This document shows, piece after piece, positions 1 to 12,200 of a DNA stretch of 64,000 nt (the first letter of the stretch is position 1; every line of letters begins with the position of its first letter). Made by a program: the position numbers and the translations under genes. The DNA lies in assembly GCA_003993805.1 (NCBI GenBank), contig RSEF01000001.1, positions 203,456,770 to 203,520,769 of the forward strand. Direction: 5' to 3'. The notes under the pieces were generated by a model. That model did not search any database. It was not told where the DNA came from and worked only from the letters and a program-made list of their open reading frames with translations. This DNA comes from Himantopus leucocephalus. Its lineage: Eukaryota > Chordata > Aves > Charadriiformes > Recurvirostridae.

Positions 1-183
1 CATGGCGCCGCCTCACTGCCACAGACGTTGTGTCCCCCGCCCGCCGCCAGGGGGCGCTGCAGGGACTCCGCTCGGGCTCTGCCCCGCCCCGCCCCGCCCC
101 GCCCCGGAAGCGTTTCTAGGTGACGGCCGCCCCGGCCCGGCAGCAGCACGGCAGGCGGCGGTCGCGGCTGAGGGGGCGCCGCT
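1..183 (+). promoter_or_regulatory. MTMR6: MTMR6 CpG-island promoter and 5'UTR
   Basis: GC- and CpG-rich sequence directly upstream of the MTMR6 start codon. Four overlapping CCCCGCCCC-type GC boxes (Sp1/KLF) lie at 81-105 and overlap an ETS-type CCGGAAG at 104-110. A CTCF-like core lies at 44-60. No TATA box is visible, so this is probably a dispersed-start housekeeping promoter. The CpG-rich character continues into intron 1 to about 540. The transcription start cannot be fixed from sequence alone; it probably lies between the ETS site and the ATG at 184. Confidence 0.7.
44..60 (+). promoter_or_regulatory. CTCF-like binding site
   Basis: CCGCCAGGGGGCGCTGC contains the AGGGGGCGC core that dominates vertebrate CTCF motifs, with matching flanks (CC upstream, TGC downstream). 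It sits about 125 bp upstream of the MTMR6 ATG. This is a motif match only; occupancy is not shown. Confidence 0.5.
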
Positions 184-207
184 ATGGAGCACATCCGCAC
201 CACCAAG
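184..207 (+). CDS. MTMR6: MTMR6 coding exon 1
   Basis: Encodes residues 1-8 (MEHIRTTK) and ends in phase 0 at a GTACCC donor. The ATG context is GCCGCTATGG, with purine at -3 and G at +4. The ATG at position 2 is in another frame and is probably upstream of the transcription start. Confidence 0.95.
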
Positions 208-3200
208 GTACCCGCGGCCCGGCCTCCCGCCGCCGGGTGGGGCGCCCCTTTCGGGGGGGGGGGGGGNGGGGGGGGGGGGGGAGGGGACGGTCGGCAGGGT
301 AGCGGCGGCGTTGCCGGTAACTGTGGGGTGGGGAGGGCCTGTTCGGCCCGGCGTGTCCCGGCCCCGCTGCTGTCAGCTGTGGGCGAGGGCGTTGTTGTCC
401 TTCTCCTCCTTCCATTTTGTAGCCGGTGCCTTCCCGTGAGGGGCTGCGGGGCGGTCGGTGCCGCTCGGGGTGTCCCCAGGCCCCGGTGGGGGCAGCCGGC
501 AGCGGGCGTGCCTGGCTCCGGTGCTTCCCCCCGCGCCCAGTTTATTAGTTTGTCTTTATTCTGTAATGAATATGTAATAAAAGCGTATGGCACTTTTTTC
601 CTGTTTTTTTTTTCTAAGTATTTTTTATGTAAGTGTGTTGGTTTTTTTTAAGTCACAGCATTTATGGGATTAATTTTCTAACAATATTTTTCTTTTCTTG
701 CTCATCAGTCCTGGCTGCAAGGGCTGCTGAAAAGACTGTCCCTCTCTGTTGGGTCCTGGAAGCTGTCAAGGTTCTCTAACCTGGCAGTCTGAGCTTAAAT
801 TAGACTTACAGATGCGTGGAGAAAAGGAGTGGTCATATTTCACCTCCAAATAGTAGATTTATAACCAATAATTATATGAGGGATCAGGTTTTTAATTTTT
901 GTGTGTAATAGCTTATATAAATTTTATTTAAAATGTGTATAGCTAGTTTTATATTTCATATATACTTGTATGTGTATATGTGAAACAGGAGGAAGGTCTC
1001 TGATGACGCTACTGTTAGCGATGCTTCAGTTTTACTGGATGGAATATTCTTGCACCAAACTGGCAGACTGGAGATAAGGTTTCTTTGTCAACCTATTTAC
1101 TTATAAACCTGAAATTCCTTGTTTGGGAACTTAATACTGTATTGTTACAGTCAATAGCTAATTTCAAAATAAAAACTAGACTAAACAAAAGTCTCTTGAT
1201 GATCTGAGTAGCTGTTTAAGTTTCAAACCTGAATTACGACTAGAAAGGCTACAGGTCACTGTCCTTTTTGCATCTGCAGGTGATTGTGTTTCTGCATGTT
1301 TTTGGGCCCCTGCTGGGGAAAAAATACTTCATGTAGCAATGTAACTGAAGAGAGAAACAAGCTCTGAAGACAACTTATAAGATATAAGACTTACTACTTG
1401 AAGCAATTACTTCATAATTCATACAAAAAATTTATCAATTCTAGAAGTATCAATTTCATGGCTAGAAATAGCTTGAGGTTTTGGTTATAATTGTGATGCT
1501 TGCTTAGCTTTTTGTAATCTATTGGTTTATTGAATATTCAGGTGGATTAAAATGCATATATGCTATATGTTTATTATTATGGGTATTACAGTTATAGGAA
1601 GCAAGAAAAGTAAAGTACAGCCTGCACTGTGGGCCTTAAAAGTTCAGTGCATGTGTAGGTTCAAGTTGGATCTCATTCTAATTGTTGAGACTTCTACTTT
1701 TTAATCTGTCAGCGCTTCACAGTTCTTTTTCAATTTGTTTTATTAAAGTAATAGTAAAATAAGCTTCAAATAACAGTGCAGTCTTGCACAATTAACTGCT
1801 GTGCAGGGAAGCTGTCATCCCTAGGGCGAGGTAATGAAGTAGGCTTTATTCCTCCTCAAACTTCAGTTTGCTGGAAATGTTGAAGTTAAAGTTCTTAGAT
1901 TTGTCAGCATGGCTACTGGAAATAAAGTTTAGCTTTTTGTGAAATTAAACTGTCCAACAGATTTATGTTGAATAAAGAAGTGAGGTCAACTTAAAAATCG
2001 CTTCTGTCTGAGAATACGTACTTAAATAGCAACAAATGATGAAAACCAGTTCACAGTATGTCATCAGTGGTGGGGAAATTACAAATAAGGATATTGTGAT
2101 TTTGCAATGAAGCTTTAGAACTAAAGTATCCTTAAAATATTTTAAAGCAAAATGTAGTAGAAAAGACTGGAATTTCTTCAGCTAAGTCTGTCTGTATATT
2201 TGAAGTCAAATCTGTTTTAGTGAAAATACTGATGGGTTTTCTACTGAAGATGGAAAGTTTTAGTTAGCATCCTAAGCTTATGTTTGCGAGCCTGAGACAA
2301 ATTGTGAAGGGAAAACTCCTTTAAATTTCAGTGAATGTCATACAAAGCTGTAATAAAAGAATTTTGGAATGATATACTGTAATTTGTTTTTGTCTTGGTT
2401 AATTGTTCTAATTTAATCCTTCAGCTTTTTTAATGCAAGACTTACGAAGCATAGTTTCAGCCTTCCTTTCTGTTCCAACTTGTCTCCTATATTGAAATAT
2501 TTCTTTGTGGGTTTTTTGCCTTTAATCTGTAACTCCTAATCCTTATAAATTGTAGGGTGACTCTTTCGCTCTAAATAGTCTATATTATTGAGGTAGGTGT
2601 TCAAATTTTTACTGGTTTAAAAACTCACTAATTTGTTAGTGCTACCTACTGTCAGAATATCACTTCTGCCTACTTAAATGATCTCTGTTTACAGATGTGC
2701 TAAACCTTAGTAACAGTCTTCATTCTCTCAATCTTGTGAACCTGTTCTCTTCAGAACTTGACAACTGACTTGTTTTTCCACAACTAAGGATTCACCAAAC
2801 TTTACAATTAAATGCCTTTTTTTTTTTTTTGCTTTTTATCTAGCTGAGTCCCCATTAAAGCTGGCTTGGGTCAAGTTTAAATGAACATGTCATCTATGGA
2901 GGCTGAATCTAAATTGCATTTCAGTTATCCTTAAGAAAAGTGTATCTAGAACTTAGCTTTCAGAATTCTTGAAGACCTTACCTATGTAAGAGGAAGCTGG
3001 AGCACTAATGCCTCTCCTCATCTAATACGGCTTTGAGAATAGCTGCCTTCTGACATGGAGGAGAATGGAGTTTCACATGACAGGGTTTTGTGGGTTGTGT
3101 TACTGGAGCAAAACTGGAGCGGTTTCTGTGCACTTCTCTCTCAGTTTGCTGGGGAGGTGCGGTGCCAGGTACCTGAGCAGTTACTGCTGTAGAAGCACCC

Positions 3201-6200
3201 AAAATGAATTCTGTGTTTTGGCTGTGCTATATTGATTTATGCTACTCAGTATCTGAGCACTGATACCTTGCTGGTTACAACATAATACATCTTGACGTAC
3301 TGATGCATGTAGCTTCCAATTTTTTTCTTTCTAAACTGAAGTTGAGAATATCATAGTAGCACTGGCTTTTAATAGATATTTGTATTTCCTACATTCTGTT
3401 TTGTATGCATTAAGTTGCTTTTCTAACTTTCAAAAACAAAATTGGGCCTTGCTGGATTATAAGAAATACCTGAATTGAAAAGACTTTTTTAGTGTTCTGT
3501 ATGTGCTCTTAGTAGATAAATAAGTTTGTACGTATGAATTCAAAGTGGCTCAACATCAGCACAGTAGATGTGGGTTCTCCTAGTCACCTCATCTGGGTGC
3601 TGGTCTTGCTGGTGTGGAAGTTTCTGGAGTTCTGCCACTTATTTAATGGCAGTAGCAGCAAGCGTTAAGCATAGGAGCTTTAACTTGGCATTAATGAGAC
3701 GGTGCTGCCAAGAAATAGAGGAATGCATGGAGATAAGCCATTTGCCACACTCCTTTCCTGTTGTTGCACACAAAGAATCATGTAATGTTTGCTTCAAATA
3801 AAGCAAACTGTAGAGCCTGTGAAGTTATGAGTAGCTGATAAAATGCAGGCTATCTAGAAATCGCTTTTCTTCTGAAATGTTTTCCATAGGATTTAGGTAA
3901 CAATGTTGATAGAATAACAGGAGGAGAAATTTGGCCTTGCTAGGCTCAAGCTTGAAATGTCCGCTTCAAATGACAGCGCGGTGCTTGAATTTCTGGGATA
4001 TTGTTATAACTATTAGTATAATGCTTGCATTTAGCTAGANGGAATAACAGGAGGAGAAATTTGCCCTTGCTAGGCTCAAGCTTGAAATGTCTGCTTCAAA
4101 TGACAGAGCAGTGCTTGAATTTCTAGGATATTGTTATAACTATTAGTATAATGCTTGCATTTAGCTAGAATTTATTTTGACTATGAGGCAAGGTTATGAT
4201 GATCTAGATTTTTTTAGAGTAGGGATGACATAAAAGAGAGTAGATACCTAAAACTGAAGGCAGGAGGCCATAATCTTTAAGGTTTTGAGTCTGCAGACAG
4301 CCAACAAAGCATGTTGCTGAGATCAGCTGTTAATTCAGTGCTGGCATCTTGATAACAGGAAACTGTTAGTGTGTTTGGTCTACTTTGGGGAAGCAGCCTA
4401 AAAGCTTAGTAATTAATCATTCTTTTTTTTTTTTAAAGAAAACCTTGGTATCCTTGCCTCTTTTACTAGTAAATAACCATAGTAGTTTTGCGTATGTATG
4501 GAGTAAGTATTCTGATGAGCCTAGCATTGTGCCTTCATTATGCACTCCTGTATTGAAACAGGATATTTTAACTAGTCAGTCTTCTCAAAGCTTATGTGAC
4601 CACTATTGTGTTCTTAATAGTTTGGCCTGAATAGCCCTGTGTGTGCTGTGTTACGCTGACTACCATTTGCAAAATTGTTGCACAAACTGACAGAGCTTTT
4701 GCGAAGTTAGGATTTTGCTTTCTGCAAAAGGCCAAAATTAAGTTTTGCTCCCCCTCCCCTCTTTTCTTACAGGTAGAGCAAGTGAAATTACTAGATAGGT
4801 TCAGCACGAGCAATAAGTCACTGACGGGAACTCTATACCTTACGGCAACTCATCTGTTATTCATAGATTCAAGCCAGAGAGAGACATGGGTAAGGATAAT
4901 GAATGCTTGTGGCTCCGAAGCATAGGTTCTCCAAGATGCATTTGTCCTTCCTGATCAAAGGTTGAATTTGTTTTCTAAAATGTTCATCGAAGGTGTAAGT
5001 TATTCCCCATGCTCTCCTTGATCATGGTATCATAATAAATTAATGATTTGCAGATTGTACTCTTGCATTATGCTGCTGCAGTTGAAATCAGGTAGTGTTG
5101 ATAACGTTCACACCTCTTCAAGCTGCTCTAGTTTCTTCTCTAGCCTTCACTTGTATTCTTGAGTGAATGTGTGGTAGTTTTCTTTAAACAACTGACTTGC
5201 ACTGCAATTTGGAGGCAGGAGTGGGAGACTGCTAAGTAGTTGAAGCATCAGGTTTAAAATTCCTGCGTTAACTTACCTTGTATTTAGATCCTGCCTAGGT
5301 TAAACGAGACAGCAAAATCCAAAGACCTAGGCTTTGAAATATCGAAGATCCCATGCCCTTTTTTAGAGTGGTAAGCAGCTCTTTCTTCTCAAGTGTTCCC
5401 CTCCAGCATAAAAGAATTCAGAAGGGGCTGCAGCTTCTTGGTAACCACTACTAATGTTGTACAATCGAAGTTGGCTAGTACAGTAATTCCCATTAGTTTT
5501 TCTGCTTAGTGCCTTGGTGGCACACATGTGGACACGGTGGCACATCAAGTTTTGGCTTCCACTGTAGCCCAGCTACCTGACTGAGTTCAGTGCCTTAAGT
5601 CTGTCATCCTCCAGGATGAAATCTCACTTCCCAGCATGTGGTTAATTATTTCTTTTTTTTTTTTGTAGGTGTATTACCTGCAGGTGTATTTTTCTGGGTT
5701 ACCCTTAATCCTGTATCCTGGTTATCTGACTAGATGCCTCATAGTGCTTTCAAGAAAAGGTTTTGTTCTTGGGTACAATATATTATTTTGTACAAACCAA
5801 ACTGTTATCCTCTCATACCAAATGGGTTATTGGTGATTCAGAAGCATTTCTTGCATCTCCCTCTGCACTACATTAAAAGGTTTCATTTTGGGGTAATCGA
5901 ACATATAATCAGAGTACTGCATTTCTGTGATGACAGTGCAAGTATCAAGTATAATTATGATAATGTCTCAAAGATACAGTCTCTTTGTAAATGCATATTT
6001 GGCAGCATAGTTTTCAGGTGCCTGTCTAATTCTGATCAATATTTAAGAGGAGATGATAGCTTCAGTGAGGTAATTGAAATGCTATCAAGAGCATCTTGTT
6101 CAGCTGAAGTAATGTATCTGTGGCTTTCTTCCCATGGTTGAACAGATGTTACTTTCCCATGTATTTTCTTAAATTCTGTGTAGATCTGCTACACAGGTGA

Positions 6201-9200
6201 ATCTATGGAGGGCTTTTGTGTATCCATTACTGTGGCTGTCATCTGTTAAAGTGGTTGAAAGGCATTTAGCTGAGAGGTTTTCATGTCTACATAGTGCACT
6301 AGGTAATACAGGAGACGTGTTATTCCCTGTTCATTCTATAGATTTTTGAATGGTGGAATTCTAAAATTGTCAGCGTCTTCTGTATCTTTTATGTGTTGAG
6401 TTGCTTTCCCTGATTTGCTTTAATTTGCCTGAAAATTCTGAAGTATATTCCTGTAGATACTGGGGGGGGGAAACCCCAAAACAAGCAGATAGCCTATTTC
6501 AAACCTGCCTAATTAGATGTAAGCCTGTCAGTTAGCAAAGTTACAGAAGAGGACTGAACAACCCCAGTGTGGTTTTACTACTTGATTTTATTTTCTTTTG
6601 CATTTAGAAGGGTATTTACTGCCCGTTACAAACATTAATTATTCTCTTCCCTCATATTGAGGTGTTACCTAACTTTTGACAAATTATGGTATCCTGACCA
6701 AAATGCCAATCTTGGATTTCTTCTTCTAAATATATTTATTTTTATAGCTGAATGATTGACAAAATTAGTCAAAATTCATATTCAACATTGCTTAATATTT
6801 GCTTTTGTAAATAGTATGCTGTTCTCATTTTTCGTCAGTGTGCTTATGCTGTGAGTTCTTGTATGCCACAGATACTACATCATCACATTGCTGCAGTGGA
6901 AAAACTACCCTTGACTACTTCTGGCTGCCCCCTTGTCATCCAGTGCAAGAACTTCAGGATAGTTCACTTTGTTGTTCCCAGAGAGAGAGATTGTCATGAC
7001 ATTTATAACTCTCTGCTTCAGCTGTCAAGAACAGGTAATACTTCTAACTGTAAATGAATTTGCAGTATATGCCTGGATAGCAAGTTGGGGGCGGGGAGGG
7101 GGGGGAGGGGAAATACATGGCTGCTTTTTTTTTTAAATGTGCATTTATGTAAAAGTCTTTTAAATGGATTTGGTGTGCAAAAGGATTTCAATGATTAAGT
7201 ATTAATCTACATACAAATTCAGAATGTTTGAATGTTGTTGTAGGTCACTGATGTTCACTAGTAGAATGTGAGATTCCTGTATTTTTTGCATTTCTAATGT
7301 TATCCCTGAAATTGTGAATATAAATGTGTATAGTCTGTCTTTATTGGTGTGTTCCATAGCTAAAATGCTAGTAAGCAAATACTAACTTGTTACTGATTTT
7401 GTGCAGTTTCAAAAATAAAGCTGAAGTTTTGATGCTAAAATAGCACTACCAATTCAGCTTTACAAGAGTTCTGTCACCTACTATTGTCTTTTGCTTTTTC
7501 TGCTTTGTGTTTAAAACAATGTAAAATGTAGTCATCTGTGATATGTGAATAGTGTATTAGAAAAATCATAAAATATTTTGAAAGCTTTTTTTTGCTTAAA
7601 GGAAAGTTTAAAACATTGCTTTTAAAGGTCAGTAGATGTAAATTTCTGTTCTTGCCTCCAAAATTTTTTTTGTTCTTTTAGCTCTTGTGAAGTCTTCTAA
7701 TAATTCTGCTTTTTGTCTTATTTAATTTTGTCAGTCTTCATTTTGTGATTTCTGCTTTGCCGTTCTAGCTTCAGAAATGTCTTGGCTGAAATAGGTCAAG
7801 TGCACTTGAGAAAGCTCTCATAACCTAACTTTAACTAAATATATGTAATTATGTCAGTTAACAGTATGATAGTTGCAGAATAAATATTTCAGGAGTGTCG
7901 ATATCTATTTAATCTTGTTTCTGAGAATCTTGAAGCCTGAAGCTTTCTCTGGAACTTGGGCAATTTCAAGACTTGTCAACTGTGCTACCTTTCTCCACTC
8001 AGACATTCTTGGGGACAACACATTACATAGTGTTTTCTTTGCCTTTTAGCAAATTATGAGGAACTGTATGCCTTCTCCTATAATCCAAAACAAAATGAAT
8101 CAGAGCAAGTCAAAGGTTGGCAGCTTATTGATCTAGCAGAAGAGTATAAGAGAATGGGAGTGCCAAATGCTAACTGGCAGTTGTCTGATGCTAATCGTGA
8201 TTATAAGGTAAGTGTTGTAATGGAAACGTGTTTGGCTCTGCATCTGTTTGTGCCTTATCCTGTGACTCTAATCCTGTAGAAAGCAGTCTAATACTATGAA
8301 ATCACTTGGCTTGCAGCATAAGCAAAAACTTGCAGGTGAGAGAGTTAACCCCTTAATCAGTGTGCAGTATCACAACTCTCTAATTGAAGTTTTTTCCAAG
8401 GCCTCATTGGGAGAGTATGTGTACATGGATGCATGTGTTCTTTGGGATTGTTTCTAGAGTATACTTACCCATTTGAAGCAGAGCCCCAGCAATTCTGGTG
8501 CTCTGCAGCTTTGTTATTTCTCTTAACTGACAAGGATTCTACTTTAGCATTTGCAGTGTTGGCTGTGGGATACAATGGCTGTGATGGTGCAGCTGATTCC
8601 CAGATTAGATTTCATCTTACTTTGTAGTCTTCCAGTACAAAAAAATGAGGGAAATAATTTCAGTATTTTATTTGAAACATGCTCTTAGCATTTCTACTGT
8701 AGAGTTCTGTTCTTGAGAGGTGAATGATAGTATAGCAGTGCTTTCTAGCAGTGTTTGGTTGTATAATTTGGATACCAATTTGTACTTTTTTTATCCATGA
8801 CTTGCCTCTTCTTCTGAGCTATTTATGTGTTTATAGAGAAACATGTTAGCGTTTATCCTTTTTCTTATTTCACATAAATAACTCAAATTGGATGCAATAA
8901 AACTAGTATAGGCTTTTTGCCTTGTACACGAAAAGAATTTTATGTATTTGTCTTTCAGATTTGTGAAACCTATCCTAGAGAACTTTATGTTCCCAGAACT
9001 GCAAGCAAGCCCATAATTGTCGGTAGCTCCAAGTTCAGAAGCAAAGGAAGATTCCCAGTGTTGTCATATTATCATAAAAATAAAGAGGTATAGTGTAGCT
9101 TCTCTTAATGCAAATGTACTGAAGATTATTTCTGAACACTTGGCAGTAGTTTGAGGTAGGTAAAGAGAAACTGACCTCAAGATAACTGAAGACAGCTTTT

Positions 9201-12200
9201 TTTTTGTCAAGTGATCTGTCTTCCTTGATATGTCAAGAATAAAATGTGCTAGGTCAAAATGGGAGTTAAAAAACCCCAAAATAAAACACCAAAAGAAGAG
9301 AACTGGTTCTTTAAGGAGGAATTTGCAAGGTAAAAAACTAGAGGATGAAAAAACAATTTTGCAGGCTTCGGTAGAGAGTGGTGTGAAGCAGCATCTGCCT
9401 GTCTTGGCTAGGGAGTATCTTTGAAGGGAGAGAAGGATTGTCCTCTTGCTGAGTTAAAGAATTTATGAAGGATGAGTGTTAAGCTACTAGATGCATTTGA
9501 AGATAACTACTATTTGGAAGATGCACCTGATACCTTCTGAAATACATTGTATCATTGAAAATTACATGATGAAAATGACATTAGATGATAACATAAAGTA
9601 CTTGCAGTAGTAAAAACAAGCATAACTCACTTCATACCAAGAGAGTAACTTTCTTTCCTAAAGTGTATTTCTATTACCCTATTCTTTCTTGGAATTTTTA
9701 AACTTGGTGGAAGTCTGTTTATGTAAACTGGTACCTTGCCCATGTAGATGAGCCTGAAAAAATGTTCTGATAAATCTTAGATTTAAGTTGTAGGTACTGT
9801 GTTTGAAGGTCTACAAGTGATGTGCTTAAAGTTGGAACACCTAAACTTTTACCTGCCAAATGGAACAATTTGTTTCAGTGCCTCTTTAGAATTATGCAAA
9901 GCATTTCAACTACAAGTATTAAAACCGATGCTGATTTGTTCTTTGTTTTCTGTGGTAGGCTGCAATTTGCAGATGCAGTCAACCTCTCTCAGGTTTCAGT
10001 GCCAGGTGCCTGGAAGATGAACACATGTTGCAAGCCATCAGTAAAGCAAATCCTTCAAATCGCTACATGTATGTCATGGACACCAGGCCGAAGGTATGTA
10101 CTTCAGGTTCTACAGACTAGCTTCTCTTCCTGAACATTAAAGTACAGGGATACAGTGTAATCCTGAAAAAAATTTGTATGACTCCACTGTGGGCAAAAAT
10201 ATTCTGTAAAGGTAAGGTTTGGCCTTTCTGTTCAGGTGTTTAATTACTTGCTTTCTTAAAGAAGTTGCATCCCTCTCAGGACTCAGCTAGAATTCACTGA
10301 ATATGCTAGTGAACTTCTGGGGAGGTGCATTTAAAAATATACTTAAAACGTAGTTAAGACATGAACAGTTGAGTGGGATCTAAGTAACTGTAACTGTTGG
10401 AAATTAAATTAATGAAATAGTGAGCTGTGTTGGGGTTTCTTTTAGAATGGGAGAGAGTACTGTATTCTGTGTAAATGTTCTGTGAAAACTGCTATTGTTC
10501 TCTGTCTTAGCCAGGAAGAAGTAGGGGAAATTCTGCTGTAGCATTCTGAGGTCATACTTCATCACTGTCTAATGAAGTTGAGTTATGTTGGGTTTTTGAC
10601 ATGTATTGGAATGTGCATTTAAATTGGTATTTATTTCACTCAAATCTCTGAACACAGGAGCTGGCAAACAAGGATATAAAGTGAAAATCTTACACTGCAG
10701 GATCTGCACCTATTTTGAGCAGGATTTAGCAGTAGGTCGGTCTGACAGACTGGAACTGACCCAACTGGTTTTCTTATAGTTGTAATTTTTATAGCTGCAG
10801 CAACTTAATAGCTTCTTAACCCCAAAATTCACATGTTCAGTACGTCTAGAAGGCAGGTGTATTGTGAAGTCTGGGTCCTACTCTTTCCTCTATAGGTTAA
10901 TTGTTTTGTAGTGTCTTTGCTCAGAAATGTTTGGAAATAAGTAAAGGCTTGTTGGTGGGAATATGGAGGAGAGAATAGGAAATCATTAAATGCATTATTC
11001 AGGTATGTCAGCTCTAAATATAGACTGCCTGTTACTTTTTATATACCATGCCTTTCTTACACTTGAAGGCTTTCAAGCTGATTTGCTACAAACTGTTAAT
11101 TCATTAGAATCTATTTATAGTATATGCTCTTGTGTGTTGTTTTTTTTCCTAGTGTATTTCATTGAAAATGCATTACTTTCACTTCTTAATTCAACACTTT
11201 TTATTTCAAGTACTGGTTTTCAGTGTTTTTATTTTGCTCTTTTAAGCTTAATGCAATGGCAAACAGAGCTGCTGGGAAGGGCTATGAGAATGAAGACAAC
11301 TACTCTAACATTAGGTTCCAGTTTGTTGGCATTGAAAATATTCATGTAATGAGATCCAGCTTGCAAAAACTTCTGGAAGGTATGTTCTAACTGTACTAGA
11401 ATAGTGTATATGAAAATAAGATTAATATTTTTCTGAAGTCTTCAATAATAACTTACACAAACTGTATTGATATTTCCATATTTTATTGCAGCTCTATGTT
11501 TAGTACCAGTTTGTTGTGGTCTGTGATAATGAGTTACCTTAAACCTATACCTTTGAACTGTAAATCAAATGAATGGAGTTATTTTGAAGAAAATTAACTG
11601 AGTGGCACATACATCTTGGGTGAACTTGATTAGTGTGTCAGTGGCTTGTGGGAAAGACTTCTGTGTTTTCCAAGTATACATGCATGTATACATACAAGTG
11701 TAATATAAATACACAAAATAGTGTGTGTCTGTACATATGTTTTCACACATAAAATACTGATTCTTCAAAGAGTACTTAGTTCCACAGAATTCACAGTAAG
11801 CATATTGTCTGTACAAAACTGAAGCTCTTTGGCCTGGTGAGCCACTTCTCTGCTTGTAGGTGCATCTTAGAGCGTTTGTAGAGAGGGGGGCAAGAGAAAA
11901 GTGAACCACTTCACCATACCACTGTGTACCACCTGGTGGTGAAAATCATAGAATGGTCTAGGTTGGAAAGGACCTTTAAGATTGAGTCCAACCATCAACC
12001 TAACACTGCCAAGTCCACCACTAAACCGTGTCCCTTATCACTACATCCACACGTCTTTTAAATACCTCCAGGGATGGTGATTCCACCACTTCCCTGGACA
12101 GCCTGTTCCAATGTTTGATAATCCTTTCTGTGAATAAATTTTTCCTAATATCCAATCTAAACCTCCCCTGGTGGGACTTGAGGCCATTTCCTCTTGTCCT

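Noticed and set aside
2..439. 145-codon plus-strand frame beginning at the first ATG of the window
   Set aside because: Proline- and glycine-rich GC-island translation that reads across the MTMR6 start in another frame and through a G run with an N; no domain.
3912..4169. Biological tandem duplications at the three single-N junctions
   Set aside because: In all three cases the first copy ends exactly at one N, which is better explained by unmerged contig ends.
5734..6141. 135-codon frame in MTMR6 intron 2
   Set aside because: AT-rich, no domain or flanking splice sites of note, and lies within a well-defined intron.
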